Made by a program: the position numbers and the translations under genes. Shown in pieces: positions 45,341 through 54,969 of a stretch of 64,000 nucleotides of DNA. How positions within the stretch are numbered: the first letter of the stretch is position 1; each line of letters opens with the position of its first letter. This DNA is from Segatella baroniae DSM 16972 = JCM 13447 (GTDB lineage: Bacteria; Bacteroidota; Bacteroidia; Bacteroidales; Bacteroidaceae), in NCBI RefSeq assembly GCF_000426585.1, contig NZ_AUFQ01000005.1, positions 100,125 through 164,124 of the forward strand. The letters run 5' to 3'. The notes beneath the pieces were generated by a model, which saw nothing but the letters and a program-made list of their open reading frames with translations, ran no database searches and had not been told where the DNA came from.

Positions 45341-45364
45341 GAGTGGTGTCTCAATATTTCGGTG

Positions 45365-45393
45365 CAAAGATAGTTAATTTTATTGATATCCAA
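45365..45393 (-). promoter_or_regulatory. Promoter of the cysE-to-ABC-ATPase operon
   Basis: On the minus strand TATCTTTG (45372-45365) and TTG (45393-45391) are 18 bp apart. No other promoter of this form was seen within the following 8.7 kb. Confidence 0.72.
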
Positions 45394-45678
45394 CATGGGC
45401 TTTTGGAAAAACATTGGAAAAAGAATATATCTCCAACTTGCTTTTGGCTTGTTCTTTTGGGTGATTTCGTTCGGTCGGGATGATTTGTCCTTATATAATT
45501 GGTGGCAATGCGTGGCAAAAACAATTTGCAAGGCACGTCCGAGGGTGATCATCATAATGCCATTCAGTCCAAATCTGTTCATTGGAACGAGCTGGAACAC
45601 GATTTTTGTTTCGTCCATAACGCGATGACGCAACAGCTGTGAAGTGTGCCGGCCGACATGGAAAGGCGTGGCATGCCC
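45394..45678. other. Gene-free interval between cysE promoter and glycerate kinase
   Basis: Short open frames (81 and 98 codons) on both strands have no family signature and no promoter. It is less GC-rich than its surroundings. I see no repeat, tRNA or clear hairpin in it. Confidence 0.5.
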
Positions 45679-46812
45679 TTACTCAATGCACCTCGTCTGT
45701 GCAGGAGAAGAAGGACGAGGGTTGGAGAAGGGGCTGGAGTCATTGTGACAGCGTGCCCAATCGGCGACGGCCGCCCGCAGATTGCGTTGCGCCACGTCGC
45801 TTTTCAGCGCTTCCGTCCGCGACTGTTCCACAGGCGTTATGGCTCTGACGTCGGCGAAGCCTGCGGCAAGTAGCCGTTCGCGATTCGACACCTGCCCGGC
45901 AAACAGGTACACAGGAACAGGTGGATGGCTGTTTAGGGCCTCCGACAACAGGATTTGAGGTAGCTTGCCCATGAGCGTCTGCGCGTCCGACGCGCCCTCT
46001 CCCGTCAGCACAAAGCGGGTGGCAGGAAGCAGACGGGACAGTCCCACAGCCTGCAAAAGCAACCGGGCGCCCGACCGACACGTGGCATTCAGGTATTGCA
46101 TCATGGCATAGCCCAGTCCGCCGGCTGCTCCCGCACCCGCCTCCTGGCTGCGGTCGTAGCCGAAGTGACGTGCCGACACTTCCGCAAAACGGCAGGCACG
46201 CTCGTCGAGCACACGCACCATGGCGGCGTCGGCACCCTTTTGTGGGGCAAAAACCTGCGCCGCACCTCGCTCGCCACATAGTGGATTGGTCACGTCGGAG
46301 GCAAGCGTGAAGCTGCACTGACGAATGATGTCGATGTCGTCGAAGCGTCCAGAGGGAGCCAGCGCGTCAATCAAAGCCCGTATCATGCCGATTCCAGCGT
46401 CGCTCGTGGCGGTTCCTCCCAGGCCAATCACAAACTCCCGACATCCGTCGAGCATGGCTCTGGCCATGATTTCGCCCGTTCCGTAGCTCGTAGCCCGCAT
46501 GGGGTTGCGTTCTTCCGACTGCAACAAGGCCAGGCCCGAAGCCTGTGCCACCTCGATGACGGCCGTGTCACCCTGTCGCAGATAGTGGGCTGTGATGCGC
46601 CGCATCATCGGGTCGTGCGTCGCGACGGGGATGAGCTGTCCGCCCACGGCACGCCGATAAGCCGTCAGCCAGCCTTCGCCACCGTCGCTGAGCGGCAGGG
46701 ATATGAAGTCGTCGTTGGGAAAATACGGTCGAAGAGCGGACAAGGCGGCCGCATTGGCCTCGTCGGAAGTCATGCAGCCTTTGAAGGAATCGAAAGCAAG
46801 GATGATGTTCAT
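45679..46812 (-). CDS. Glycerate kinase
   Basis: The 377-aa enzyme phosphorylates glycerate. The start is ATG 46812 (MNIILAFDSFKGCMTSDEAN). DSFKG, LPLSDGGEGW, the Gly-rich IGLGGTATSDAGIGM and LTGEGASDAQTLMGK are the GlxK/GarK signatures. Length matches the family. It stands apart from other sugar-acid genes here. Confidence 0.94.
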   Translation of the reverse strand: MNIILAFDSFKGCMTSDEANAAALSALRPYFPNDDFISLPLSDGGEGWLTAYRRAVGGQLIPVATHDPMMRRITAHYLRQGDTAVIEVAQASGLALLQSEERNPMRATSYGTGEIMARAMLDGCREFVIGLGGTATSDAGIGMIRALIDALAPSGRFDDIDIIRQCSFTLASDVTNPLCGERGAAQVFAPQKGADAAMVRVLDERACRFAEVSARHFGYDRSQEAGAGAAGGLGYAMMQYLNATCRSGARLLLQAVGLSRLLPATRFVLTGEGASDAQTLMGKLPQILLSEALNSHPPVPVYLFAGQVSNRERLLAAGFADVRAITPVEQSRTEALKSDVAQRNLRAAVADWARCHNDSSPFSNPRPSSPAQTRCIE

Positions 46813-46829
46813 GTAAGTGACAATAGGCA

Positions 46830-46854
46830 AACGCAGGCTACTGAAGCCTGCGTT
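46830..46854 (-). terminator. Hairpin after the uracil permease gene
   Basis: AACGCAGGCT (46830-46839) pairs perfectly with AGCCTGCGTT (46845-46854) around a 5-base loop. The T-run on the minus strand is short (GTTTGCC), so it is a likely but not classical terminator. It ends 18 bp before the glycerate kinase start. Confidence 0.6.
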
Positions 46855-46893
46855 CATGATTTCATTTCAACATGAAAAGTATAGAAAGCGCCA

Positions 46894-48102
46894 TTACGCT
46901 TTGGCTTCCTCTTGCTTTTTGCCGCCCGGCAGAATCAGGTTGAGCACCACGCCGACAATCGCCGACAAGCCGATACCGGAGATGGCGAAGCTGCCCGAAG
47001 ACAGAACGGCGCCACCCAGGCCCATCGTCAGCATGACCGACATGATGATGACATTGCGCGTGCGCCCCATGTCCACGCCATGGTGCATGAGGTTCTGAAC
47101 GCCCACGCTGGCTATCGTACCGAACAACAACAGCATGATGCCACCCAGAACAGACTGCGGAATGGACTGCAACACGGCACTGAACTTCCCGACAACGGAG
47201 AAAACCAACGCCGTTGCGGCCGCAATGCGGATGACGGCAGGGCTTGTCACCTTGGTGATCGACATGGCACCCGTCACTTCCGAATAGGTTGTTTCGGGAG
47301 GACCGCCCAGAAATGCGGAAGCCAGACAGGCCAGACCGTCGCCCAACATGGTGCGGTGCAGGCCCGGTTCCTTCACGAAATCCTTGCCGGCGACCTCACT
47401 TACCACGTAGACATCACCGATATGCTCCAGCACCGGCGCGATGGCCACGGGTATCATGTAGAGGAACGGTGCCCATTCGAAATGCGTTATCGTGGCAAAA
47501 GATACGGGGAAATGAATCCAGTCAGCCGAAACGACACCCGAGAAGTCGACTTTTCCCAATAAGATGGCTGCCACATAGCCCACGGTCACGCCCGCGATGA
47601 TGGGCACCAACTTGAACAATCCCTTGCCGAAAGTCAACACCAGGATGGCCGTCAGCAGCGAAAGAAAAGCCAAAGGCCAGTCGGTTTTGGCCATATCGAC
47701 CGCACTCCCCGACAGCGAAAGACCGATGAGGATAATCACCGGACCGATGACAATGGGTGGAAAAACTTTGTCGAGAAACTTTTTTCCCTGCCATCTGACA
47801 AGCGCGCTCATGACGAAATAGACGAGCGAAACGCCGGTAAGTCCGGCCAATGCGCCAGGTAGTCCCCACTGTTTGGAGGCTTCGATGATGGGCGCGATGA
47901 AGGCGAATGAACTTCCAAGGAAGATGGGTACCTTGCCCTTGGTGACGAAATGGAAGATGAATGTGCCCAGGCCTGCGGTGAACAGCGCCGTGGCGGGGTC
48001 GATACCGATGAGCAACGGCACCAGCACCGTAGCCCCGAAGGCCACGAAGAGGAACTGAATGCCCACGACGGTCTTGCGACCCGCTGAAAGATTTTCAGTC
48101 AT
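46894..48102 (-). CDS. uraA: Uracil permease, NCS2 family
   Basis: The 402-aa inner-membrane protein has about 14 helices. VPIFLGSSFAFIAPI and LGGPPETTYSEVTGAMSITK are the substrate-site regions of UraA-like transporters, and HIGDVYVVSEVAGKDF carries the Glu-containing TM8 loop. It would import uracil with protons. UraA is the best fit within NCS2; xanthine or urate transporters have different motifs here. Confidence 0.92.
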   Translation of the reverse strand: MTENLSAGRKTVVGIQFLFVAFGATVLVPLLIGIDPATALFTAGLGTFIFHFVTKGKVPIFLGSSFAFIAPIIEASKQWGLPGALAGLTGVSLVYFVMSALVRWQGKKFLDKVFPPIVIGPVIILIGLSLSGSAVDMAKTDWPLAFLSLLTAILVLTFGKGLFKLVPIIAGVTVGYVAAILLGKVDFSGVVSADWIHFPVSFATITHFEWAPFLYMIPVAIAPVLEHIGDVYVVSEVAGKDFVKEPGLHRTMLGDGLACLASAFLGGPPETTYSEVTGAMSITKVTSPAVIRIAAATALVFSVVGKFSAVLQSIPQSVLGGIMLLLFGTIASVGVQNLMHHGVDMGRTRNVIIMSVMLTMGLGGAVLSSGSFAISGIGLSAIVGVVLNLILPGGKKQEEAKA

Positions 48103-48163
48103 TTGAAATGTATAAAGATTGGTTTAATGGAATGACAAGCTGTGGAATGAAGCTGTAAAAGCG

Positions 48164-48937
48164 TTACAATCCGAATTTATAGCCTACGGTCAATTGAAAG
48201 ACGCTGGTGCGACTTGCGGGCATTTGGCCTTTCTCCCCGCCCTTGGAATAAAGGTTGACGACGCCCAAGAGATAGCGCATGTCGACCACCAGCCCGTTCG
48301 GGAAGTCATAGGAAAGGCCCAATGGAACGGCTGCGTCCACCTTGTGAACCTTTGCCGTGCCTGCCACCGCCGCTGTCAGATAGCCTTCTTTCGACTCTAT
48401 GTCAACGTCACAGCGCGCCTTATCCTTCACATTGTAGGCCGGTTGCACGCCGGCTTTCAGCGCCAGGCCCTTGTACACGTAGCAGTTGAGCAGAATCGGG
48501 AGGCTGATATAGCTCGTTTCCACGCTCAGTTGCTTGGCCACACCCAGTTTGAGGCGCTCTTCCCCACCGCCCGGCAAGGGCACATCACCCAGCGGAACGT
48601 TGTCGTATCTCACCCCTTGCTGGCTATAATAAGCGCCCAAGGATATGCCCAGTCGCGAATTGAACTGATATTGTGCCTCTACACCGCCGACCAACCCGGA
48701 CTTGTTTGCCATTGCAGTCGTCCCAAAAACATGGCTTGAGAAAGAAGTGCCATCGTGTAGTGTCGGTTCCCCATCAAGCTTTTTATTTATAGCGACAATC
48801 ACATAGAACGGCGGTTCCTTGGTGGGCTTGGAAACATTCAGACCGATTTTAGGCGTTATCGACCAGGTTTTGGGCTTCTGCTGCGCCCACCCCACGAGGC
48901 TGCAAAGCAACATTGACATGACTACAAACTTTTTCAT
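48164..48937 (-). CDS. Outer-membrane beta-barrel protein
   Basis: The 257-aa protein starts at ATG 48937 (MKKFVVMSMLLCSLVGWAQQ) with a clear signal peptide; upstream codons of the frame lie above the promoter. Alternating strands (ITPKIGLNVSK, GGVEAQYQFNSRLGISLGAY, LALKAGVQPAYNV) end in LTVGYKFGL. It belongs to the small porin/PorT-like group. Function unknown. Confidence 0.82.
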   Translation of the reverse strand: MKKFVVMSMLLCSLVGWAQQKPKTWSITPKIGLNVSKPTKEPPFYVIVAINKKLDGEPTLHDGTSFSSHVFGTTAMANKSGLVGGVEAQYQFNSRLGISLGAYYSQQGVRYDNVPLGDVPLPGGGEERLKLGVAKQLSVETSYISLPILLNCYVYKGLALKAGVQPAYNVKDKARCDVDIESKEGYLTAAVAGTAKVHKVDAAVPLGLSYDFPNGLVVDMRYLLGVVNLYSKGGEKGQMPASRTSVFQLTVGYKFGL

Positions 48938-48963
48938 AAGGAATTGTTTTATTAAAATTTGTA

Positions 48964-48994
48964 CAAATATATGGCTTTTTGACCACACCATCAA
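48964..48994 (-). promoter_or_regulatory. Promoter of the beta-barrel gene at 48.9 kb
   Basis: On the minus strand TATATTTG (48971-48964) and TTG (48994-48992) are 20 bp apart. Confidence 0.7.
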
Positions 48995-49311
48995 GAGATT
49001 CCTATAGTTTTTATCACGCAGCGAACGCATTTCACTTTCTATATTTATGGCGTCAACGAGCAACGACGACAGGGCGATAGTGGTCTTTTCCAAATTTCAT
49101 CGGCTGTATTTTCACCACTTTTAGCACTGCTTTACGCTATGCTCAAGTTGCTGATAACAAATAATTTATGAACAACATGAATGTTCCTGTAATCCACTTT
49201 TTTTCGTCATGACCCCAAACCGAATGATGTTTGTCCTATCTTTGTAGAAGAAAAGGCCACCATACCATCGGGAACCATCCATCATTTGACACTTAATTTA
49301 AATTCTAATAT
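48995..49311 (+). promoter_or_regulatory. Upstream region of susC
   Basis: This 0.3-kb non-coding stretch separates the beta-barrel gene and susC. TATCTTTG at 49237-49244 is a perfect -7 box, but no TTG lies 19-20 bp upstream, which fits a promoter needing an activator. The leader of about 60 bases to ATG 49312 shows no strong hairpin. GAACA/TGTTC arms at 49168-49184 are a weak operator candidate. Confidence 0.45.
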
Positions 49312-52300
49312 ATGATGAAAAGGAAGAAATTGTTATTGCTTATGTCTTTCCTGTTGTCGACAATAGTTGCCGTTGCCCAGGACTTGCACGTTTCCGGTAC
49401 CATTCAAGATACGCGGGGCGAGGCCCTCATCGGCGCGACTGTCATGATGAAAGGCACCACCAAAGGCACGGTTACGGATGTAGACGGACGCTATTCGATA
49501 GATGTGCCGAGAGGATCGACGCTCGTCATATCCTACGTTGGGGCACAACCCAAGGAAGTGACGGTCACAAGGACGCAGTTGGATGTCGTCATTGACGTCG
49601 GCAACCAGGTGCTCGACGAGGTTGTCGTCACCGCACTCGGAATCAAACGCGAAGAGAAGGCGTTGGGATACTCCGTTCAGAAGCTGTCGAGCGACATGGT
49701 ACAGAAGGTCGGCGGCATTGATGTGACCACCTCGCTGACAGGCAAGGTGTCGGGCATGCTGGTGAGTAACTCTACGGAGTTTGCCGCCGCGCCGACGATA
49801 ACGCTGCGCGGTGAGGCGCCACTGATTGTGATTGACGGCGTGCCCTACGCCAATATGACCATGCGCGACATCGCCGCCGAAGACATTGAGACCATCAGCG
49901 TGCTGAAAGGAGCCTCGGCTTCGGCCCTCTATGGCTATCGGGGCGCGAGCGGCGCGGTCATGATTACGACGAAGAAAGGCCGGGAAGGCAAAGGCGGCGT
50001 TCAGGTTTCTCTCAACTCAAGCACGATGTTGTCGGCCGGTTTCGTGGCCATTCCCGAGAAGCAAAGCCAATACGGACGCGGCAAGAACAATGTCTATGAC
50101 ATGAATTCCGACCAGTCGTGGGGCGCCCCGCTCGATGGAACTGTCCGCAACCAGTGGGATCCTATAGCTAAGGAATACCGCGAATATCCCTATACGGCGG
50201 TGGGAAAAGACAATTTCCGCAACTTTTTGCAGCAAGGCGTCATCACCAACAACACGCTGTCGCTCGACTATCACACGAAGAACGCTTCACTCCGCTCGTC
50301 CGTCAATTGGACTTACAACAGGGGACAATACCCCAACAGCACTTTCAACAAATACGGATATACGCTCAGCGGCGACATCCAACTGGGCAAATTCACGTTC
50401 AGTTCCAACATGGCTTACCACAAACAAAGCTCTCCAAACATAGGTTTCAACGGCTATACGAACTACGATCCGATGTACACCTTATTGATATGGACTGCTG
50501 CCGACTATGACATCCGCGACTATAAAGGCAACTATTGGATGGTGCCGGGCGTGTCGCAGAACTTCACTTACAAGTCGACACACAACAATCCGTACTACGA
50601 CCGCAACCAGCGCGTTCGCTCTTCAGACCGCGACATATTCAACGCTTCGGTGGCATTAGGTTATGAATTGACTGACTGGTTGAAAGTGACACTGAGGTCG
50701 GGACTTGACTTTTATCTCGACAGACAGCAGATAAAGGTGGCCCAAGGCTCGTATGTCTCGACGGGAAACACGGGCGTTGCCGGCGGCGCGACATGGATAG
50801 GACAGAAGACCGGTGCCTTTGCGACAGGACGACAGTCGGGCTACAGCATGAATACAGACCTGATGTTGAACGCGACAAAGACGTTCGGCGACTTCTCGGT
50901 AGAAGCCCTTTTCGGTGGAACCGTCTATTATACGCAGGATGAAAACATCTATGGCAACACCGTCGGAGGTATCTCCGTGCCGCAGTTCTTCTCGCTGAAA
51001 GCCTCGGTCGAAAAGGCGAATGTCGGCTCCACGATACAGAAGATGCAGGTGAACTCACTCTACGGACGGATAGGCGGCTCGTGGCGAAGGCTGATCTACG
51101 CCGATGCAACCTTCCGAAACGACTGGTCTTCCACGTTGCCTTCCACGGACAATGCCTATTTCTATCCGTCACTGGCGGGCAGTTTTGTCATCTCCGAGCT
51201 GCTGCCCGAGCCCTCCAAAGACTGGCTCGACTTGTGGAAAGTGAGGAGTTCGTGGACTGTTTCCAAGACACCTCCGGCCATATATGCCACCAATACGAAC
51301 TATACGGTCACCAATGCGGCATGGGGTACGCTCTCTTCCGCGGCCATGCCACTCAAGCTGACGGTAGGAGAAGTGAATCCAGCGTCGTCTTCTACGTGGG
51401 AGATGGGTACGCAAGCCATCTTCTTCAAGAACCGTTTAAGCGTGGACATCACCTACTATCGCAAGCTCATGTATGACGCCTTGGTGTCGGGTTCGCTCTC
51501 CTCTGCTTCCGGTTTCACGGGGAATTACGTCAATTCAGATGAGGAAATCGTGCGCAGAGGTTGGGAAGTGACCATCAGCGGCACACCTGTCCGCACCTCG
51601 GAGTGGCGCTGGGACGTGGCCGTCAATTGGTCGAAGTATGCCCGTTACTACCATAAAATCGACCCGGTGTATTCCTCCGACAATCCATGGGTGAAGAAAG
51701 GAGAGCGTGTCGACGTGTTCCTGGTGAAGGATTACGCCCGTGATCCCGACGGAAATCAAATCTACAGCAACGGCCGCGTGCAGTTCAATCCATTCCTTTC
51801 GGTGTATGGTCACAGCGATCCCGATTGGATTTGGGGACTGAGCACGCTGGTTTCCTACAAGAATTGGACGCTGAGCGCCTCGCTCGACGGGCGTGTCGGC
51901 GGCATGATCAGTTCGATGACCAACAGTTATCTGTGGACTTCGGGGTCCCACCCAGGCACGCTTACCGCCGAAAGAGCGGCCGACGCGGCCACGCCAGGCT
52001 CCAAGAACTTCCTCGGACAAGGCGTGAAGGTGGTGTCGGGAAGCGTGAAATACGACAAATACGGCACCGTGTTGTCCGACGACCGTGTGTATGCCGCCAA
52101 CGATGTCTACACGACCTACAGCCAATATGCCCAGGACATGCACACCGGCATTGCGTGGGGTGGCAACAGCAGGCCCGCCGACAGCTTCTCGGGCACCTTC
52201 TTCAAGTTGCGCGAATTGTCACTTGCCTACACGCTTCCGACGCATTTCACCAGGCGCTGGGCCAAGTCGGCTTCGCTGGCGTTGGTGGGTCAGAACCTGC

Positions 52301-52407
52301 TGATGTGGGCAAAAGACTTCAAGTATTCGGATCCCGATGGCGGAACGGAGAACTTCAACGACCCTTCGGTGCGCTATATCGGACTCAATGTCAAAGTAAC
52401 ATTCTAA
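49312..52407 (+). CDS. susC: SusC/RagA family TonB-dependent outer-membrane transporter
   Basis: The 1031-aa protein starts at ATG 49312 (an ATG follows directly at 49315). After the signal peptide (to about VAVAQ) comes a carboxypeptidase-regulatory-like domain (about 25-100, SGTIQDTRGEALIGATVMMK), a plug domain (about 105-230, LDEVVVTALGIKREEKALGY, IDGVPYANMTMRDI) and a 22-strand barrel ending GLNVKVTF. It would import oligosaccharide with the SusD lipoprotein as lid, powered by TonB-ExbBD. The GH16 gene downstream points to a beta-glucan. Confidence 0.95.
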   Translation: MMKRKKLLLLMSFLLSTIVAVAQDLHVSGTIQDTRGEALIGATVMMKGTTKGTVTDVDGRYSIDVPRGSTLVISYVGAQPKEVTVTRTQLDVVIDVGNQVLDEVVVTALGIKREEKALGYSVQKLSSDMVQKVGGIDVTTSLTGKVSGMLVSNSTEFAAAPTITLRGEAPLIVIDGVPYANMTMRDIAAEDIETISVLKGASASALYGYRGASGAVMITTKKGREGKGGVQVSLNSSTMLSAGFVAIPEKQSQYGRGKNNVYDMNSDQSWGAPLDGTVRNQWDPIAKEYREYPYTAVGKDNFRNFLQQGVITNNTLSLDYHTKNASLRSSVNWTYNRGQYPNSTFNKYGYTLSGDIQLGKFTFSSNMAYHKQSSPNIGFNGYTNYDPMYTLLIWTAADYDIRDYKGNYWMVPGVSQNFTYKSTHNNPYYDRNQRVRSSDRDIFNASVALGYELTDWLKVTLRSGLDFYLDRQQIKVAQGSYVSTGNTGVAGGATWIGQKTGAFATGRQSGYSMNTDLMLNATKTFGDFSVEALFGGTVYYTQDENIYGNTVGGISVPQFFSLKASVEKANVGSTIQKMQVNSLYGRIGGSWRRLIYADATFRNDWSSTLPSTDNAYFYPSLAGSFVISELLPEPSKDWLDLWKVRSSWTVSKTPPAIYATNTNYTVTNAAWGTLSSAAMPLKLTVGEVNPASSSTWEMGTQAIFFKNRLSVDITYYRKLMYDALVSGSLSSASGFTGNYVNSDEEIVRRGWEVTISGTPVRTSEWRWDVAVNWSKYARYYHKIDPVYSSDNPWVKKGERVDVFLVKDYARDPDGNQIYSNGRVQFNPFLSVYGHSDPDWIWGLSTLVSYKNWTLSASLDGRVGGMISSMTNSYLWTSGSHPGTLTAERAADAATPGSKNFLGQGVKVVSGSVKYDKYGTVLSDDRVYAANDVYTTYSQYAQDMHTGIAWGGNSRPADSFSGTFFKLRELSLAYTLPTHFTRRWAKSASLALVGQNLLMWAKDFKYSDPDGGTENFNDPSVRYIGLNVKVTF

Positions 52408-52430
52408 TCCTTTTCCTAATTTGAACGGCT

Positions 52431-53954
52431 ATGAACAAAAAGATAATCACCTTGTTTTTAGGCAGTCTTGCCATGGCGGCCATCCTGTCGTGCGACGACA
52501 ACTTCGAGGAATACAACACAAATCCCGACACCACCACCTCCGTCACGCCCGAAATGCTGGCTACGGGGGCGTTGAAAAGTTCCATGTTGCTGGGCGGTGA
52601 CGGCAAGGCCTACATCGGATACAACGCCCTTCCCAAGTATGTTGCCTACATAAAGGAAGGCGCCTACGACCCACAATACAATCTGATAGGCGCTTGTACC
52701 TTCGCTTCCTACCACTCAATCCCCAACATGGAACAGATGGTGGAGTACGCGAAAGGCGGCGACTATGAGGATTCGTTCCGCGGACTGGCCCTCTTTCTGA
52801 AGGCATTCAACGGCTACCGGCTCACGATGATGACCGGCGACGTGCCTTATTCCGACGCCGGTCAGGGGAAGAAAGGCAACACGAAGCCGAAGTACGACGC
52901 CCAGTCAGACGTGTTCGCGGCCGTCTTGGAAGACCTGAAAACGGCCGAAGAGCACTTTGCGAAAGGGCGCGACTTCAGCGGAGACTTCATCTATGGCGGC
53001 AAGGTTGCCAAATGGCGGAAGGCCGCCGCCGTGCTGCAGCTCAAGGTGTTGATGTCCTTGGGCGAGAAGATCACTTCGGAACAGAAAGCCCGGTTTGCGC
53101 AAATCGTTGCGGAAGGACATCTCTTCCAGGGCAACGGCGACAACATGAACGTGGTCTACACCACTGCTACGGGCACATGGCACCCGCTCTACAACCAGCC
53201 GTTGTTCGATCCGTGGACTGTCCTTTCTGACGTTGTCGTCGACGAATTCAAGCGTTTGGGCGACCGAAGACTCTTCTATTATGCCGAACCTTCGGCAGCT
53301 CTGACCGCGTCGGGAAAGGCCGACAACGACTTCGAAGCATACGCGGGAGCCGACCCCATGGCCGATTTCAACCAATTGAACCTGGACTATCTGGCCCAGA
53401 AATATTCGGTCATCAACAAGCGTTATCAAGCGGTGATGAACGGAGACCCGCTCTCCAGGCTCAGCTATGCCGAACAATGCTTCATCCTGGCCGAAGCCGT
53501 CATCAAGGGATGGGTCAGCGGCGACGCCGCGACCTATTACCGACAGGGCGTGGAAGCGGCCATGAAGATGGTTGCTGCCTATGACGAGAAGGCGACCTAC
53601 TGCCACGGCATGCCCATCACCGACGACTATATCCGGACATATCTCGCAGGAACGGCCGCCTTCGCGTCCTCCTCTGCCGACCGACTCCGCCAGATATGGA
53701 TGCAACGCTACTTGCTGAAATTCCTGCAAGACGGCTACGACGCCTATATGGAAATCAGACGGACAGGCTATCCCGTGCTGAAGGTGAACGCCGAAACGAG
53801 CCTCAACATCGACAACAAGGCGGCCCTGCCCGTTCGCTGGACTTATCCCGCGACCGAGATGCAGACCAACGCCGACCACGTCAAAGAGGCTCTTTCGCGC
53901 CAGTTCGCCAATGGTTACGACGGTATCAACGAACGCATGTGGCTACTTCAATAG
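52431..53954 (+). CDS. susD: SusD/RagB family glycan-binding lipoprotein
   Basis: The 507-aa protein has a lipobox (ILSC, Cys21) followed by an acidic export signal (DDNFEEYNTNP) typical of surface lipoproteins in this phylum. The helical TPR scaffold of SusD follows, with LSYAEQCFILAEAVIKGWVS as the C-terminal family block. It resembles the SusD-like_2 group. It lies 23 bp after susC. Confidence 0.93.
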   Translation: MNKKIITLFLGSLAMAAILSCDDNFEEYNTNPDTTTSVTPEMLATGALKSSMLLGGDGKAYIGYNALPKYVAYIKEGAYDPQYNLIGACTFASYHSIPNMEQMVEYAKGGDYEDSFRGLALFLKAFNGYRLTMMTGDVPYSDAGQGKKGNTKPKYDAQSDVFAAVLEDLKTAEEHFAKGRDFSGDFIYGGKVAKWRKAAAVLQLKVLMSLGEKITSEQKARFAQIVAEGHLFQGNGDNMNVVYTTATGTWHPLYNQPLFDPWTVLSDVVVDEFKRLGDRRLFYYAEPSAALTASGKADNDFEAYAGADPMADFNQLNLDYLAQKYSVINKRYQAVMNGDPLSRLSYAEQCFILAEAVIKGWVSGDAATYYRQGVEAAMKMVAAYDEKATYCHGMPITDDYIRTYLAGTAAFASSSADRLRQIWMQRYLLKFLQDGYDAYMEIRRTGYPVLKVNAETSLNIDNKAALPVRWTYPATEMQTNADHVKEALSRQFANGYDGINERMWLLQ

Positions 53955-53970
53955 GTTCGATTATAATCGT

Positions 53971-54013
53971 TGCTTCCACAAACGGCCGCATATCCATGGC
54001 CGTTGTGGAAGCA
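53971..54013 (+). promoter_or_regulatory. Intergenic hairpin between susD and the GH16 gene
   Basis: TGCTTCCACA-A-ACGGCC (53971-53987) pairs with GGCCGTTGTGGAAGCA (53998-54013), 16 bp with one bulged A, then TTTCACC. It lies 16 bp after the susD stop and 27 bp before the GH16 start, and may act as a partial terminator or protect the susCD message. Confidence 0.7.
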
Positions 54014-54039
54014 TTTCACCAACTGTCAAACGGAAAACA

Positions 54040-54903
54040 ATGACCCACACAATACGCAGAGCCATTGCCTTGCTACCCTTCCTCCTGCTCCTTGCGAGCT
54101 GTTCCACCCTCTTTGCGACAGGCAACGAAAAGACAAAAGACGCCCATCATCGCAATCAGGTAGCCGGACAGACGGCTTATCGCCTCGTATGGCACGACGA
54201 GTTCGACTACAACGGATTGCCCGATTCCACCCGGTGGAGCTTCGACACCCATGGAAACGAGTCGGGTTGGGGCAACAACGAACTGCAACATTATACGGCA
54301 TCGCGCCTGAAAAACGCCTCCGTCAGCGACGGATTACTCCACATCACGGCCCATCTGGAAGACTATGGGAACAAGCGATACACTTCGGCCCGCCTCTTCA
54401 CGAAGGGACATGGCCAATGGTTGTACGGCCGAATGGAGTGCAGAGCCAAGCTGCCTGCGGGCCGAGGAACGTGGCCGGCCTTCTGGATGATGCCCGCGGA
54501 AGACGCTTATGGCACGTGGCCGGCAAGCGGAGAGATCGACATTATGGAGAATGTGGGCTTCGATCCGTCCAACATCCTGGCCACAACCCACACCCAACGG
54601 TTCAACCACATCATTGGAAATTCAGTGAGCGGAACCATCTCCGTGCCCACTTGCAACACCGAGTTCCACGTTTATGCCATAGAGTGGGACGCACAGGAAA
54701 TCAGGGGTTACGTCGACGGACGCCACTACTACACCTATGCCCGTCGTGAAAAGGGGTGGGAGGCGTGGCCCTTCGACCGACCTTTCTACATCATCCTCAA
54801 CCTGGCGATAGGCGGAAACTGGGGTGGAAGGATGGGTGTGGACGACACCATCTTCCCCTGTTCCTACGTCATCGACTATGTGAGGGTCTATCAACAGATG
54901 TAG
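54040..54903 (+). CDS. GH16 endo-beta-glucanase lipoprotein (laminarinase-like)
   Basis: The 287-aa protein starts at ATG 54040 (MTHTIRRAIALLPFLLLLAS) with a lipobox LASC (Cys21); the longer frame upstream runs into the susD end. The catalytic motif GEIDIMENVG (nucleophile and acid/base Glu) is that of GH16 laminarinases, preceded by GTWPAFWMMP and followed by FHVYAIEWDAQEIRGYVDG. Substrate is probably beta-1,3- or mixed-linkage glucan at the cell surface. Confidence 0.93.
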   Translation: MTHTIRRAIALLPFLLLLASCSTLFATGNEKTKDAHHRNQVAGQTAYRLVWHDEFDYNGLPDSTRWSFDTHGNESGWGNNELQHYTASRLKNASVSDGLLHITAHLEDYGNKRYTSARLFTKGHGQWLYGRMECRAKLPAGRGTWPAFWMMPAEDAYGTWPASGEIDIMENVGFDPSNILATTHTQRFNHIIGNSVSGTISVPTCNTEFHVYAIEWDAQEIRGYVDGRHYYTYARREKGWEAWPFDRPFYIILNLAIGGNWGGRMGVDDTIFPCSYVIDYVRVYQQM

Positions 54904-54919
54904 AAAACAGACGTAATAC

Positions 54920-54950
54920 TTGATATTTTCCGGCGAATCGTTTATCTTTG
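54920..54950 (+). promoter_or_regulatory. Promoter of the DUF6377-like regulator gene
   Basis: TTG at 54920-54922 and TATCTTTG at 54943-54950 are 20 bp apart; ATG 54970 follows 20 bp later. The regulator is thus transcribed apart from the sus genes. Confidence 0.75.
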
Positions 54951-54969
54951 TCATCAAAAGATAGCAAAG

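Noticed and set aside
45383..45628. 81-aa hydrophobic plus-strand protein upstream of cysE
   Set aside because: Starts next to the cysE promoter on the other strand, has no promoter of its own and no family resemblance.
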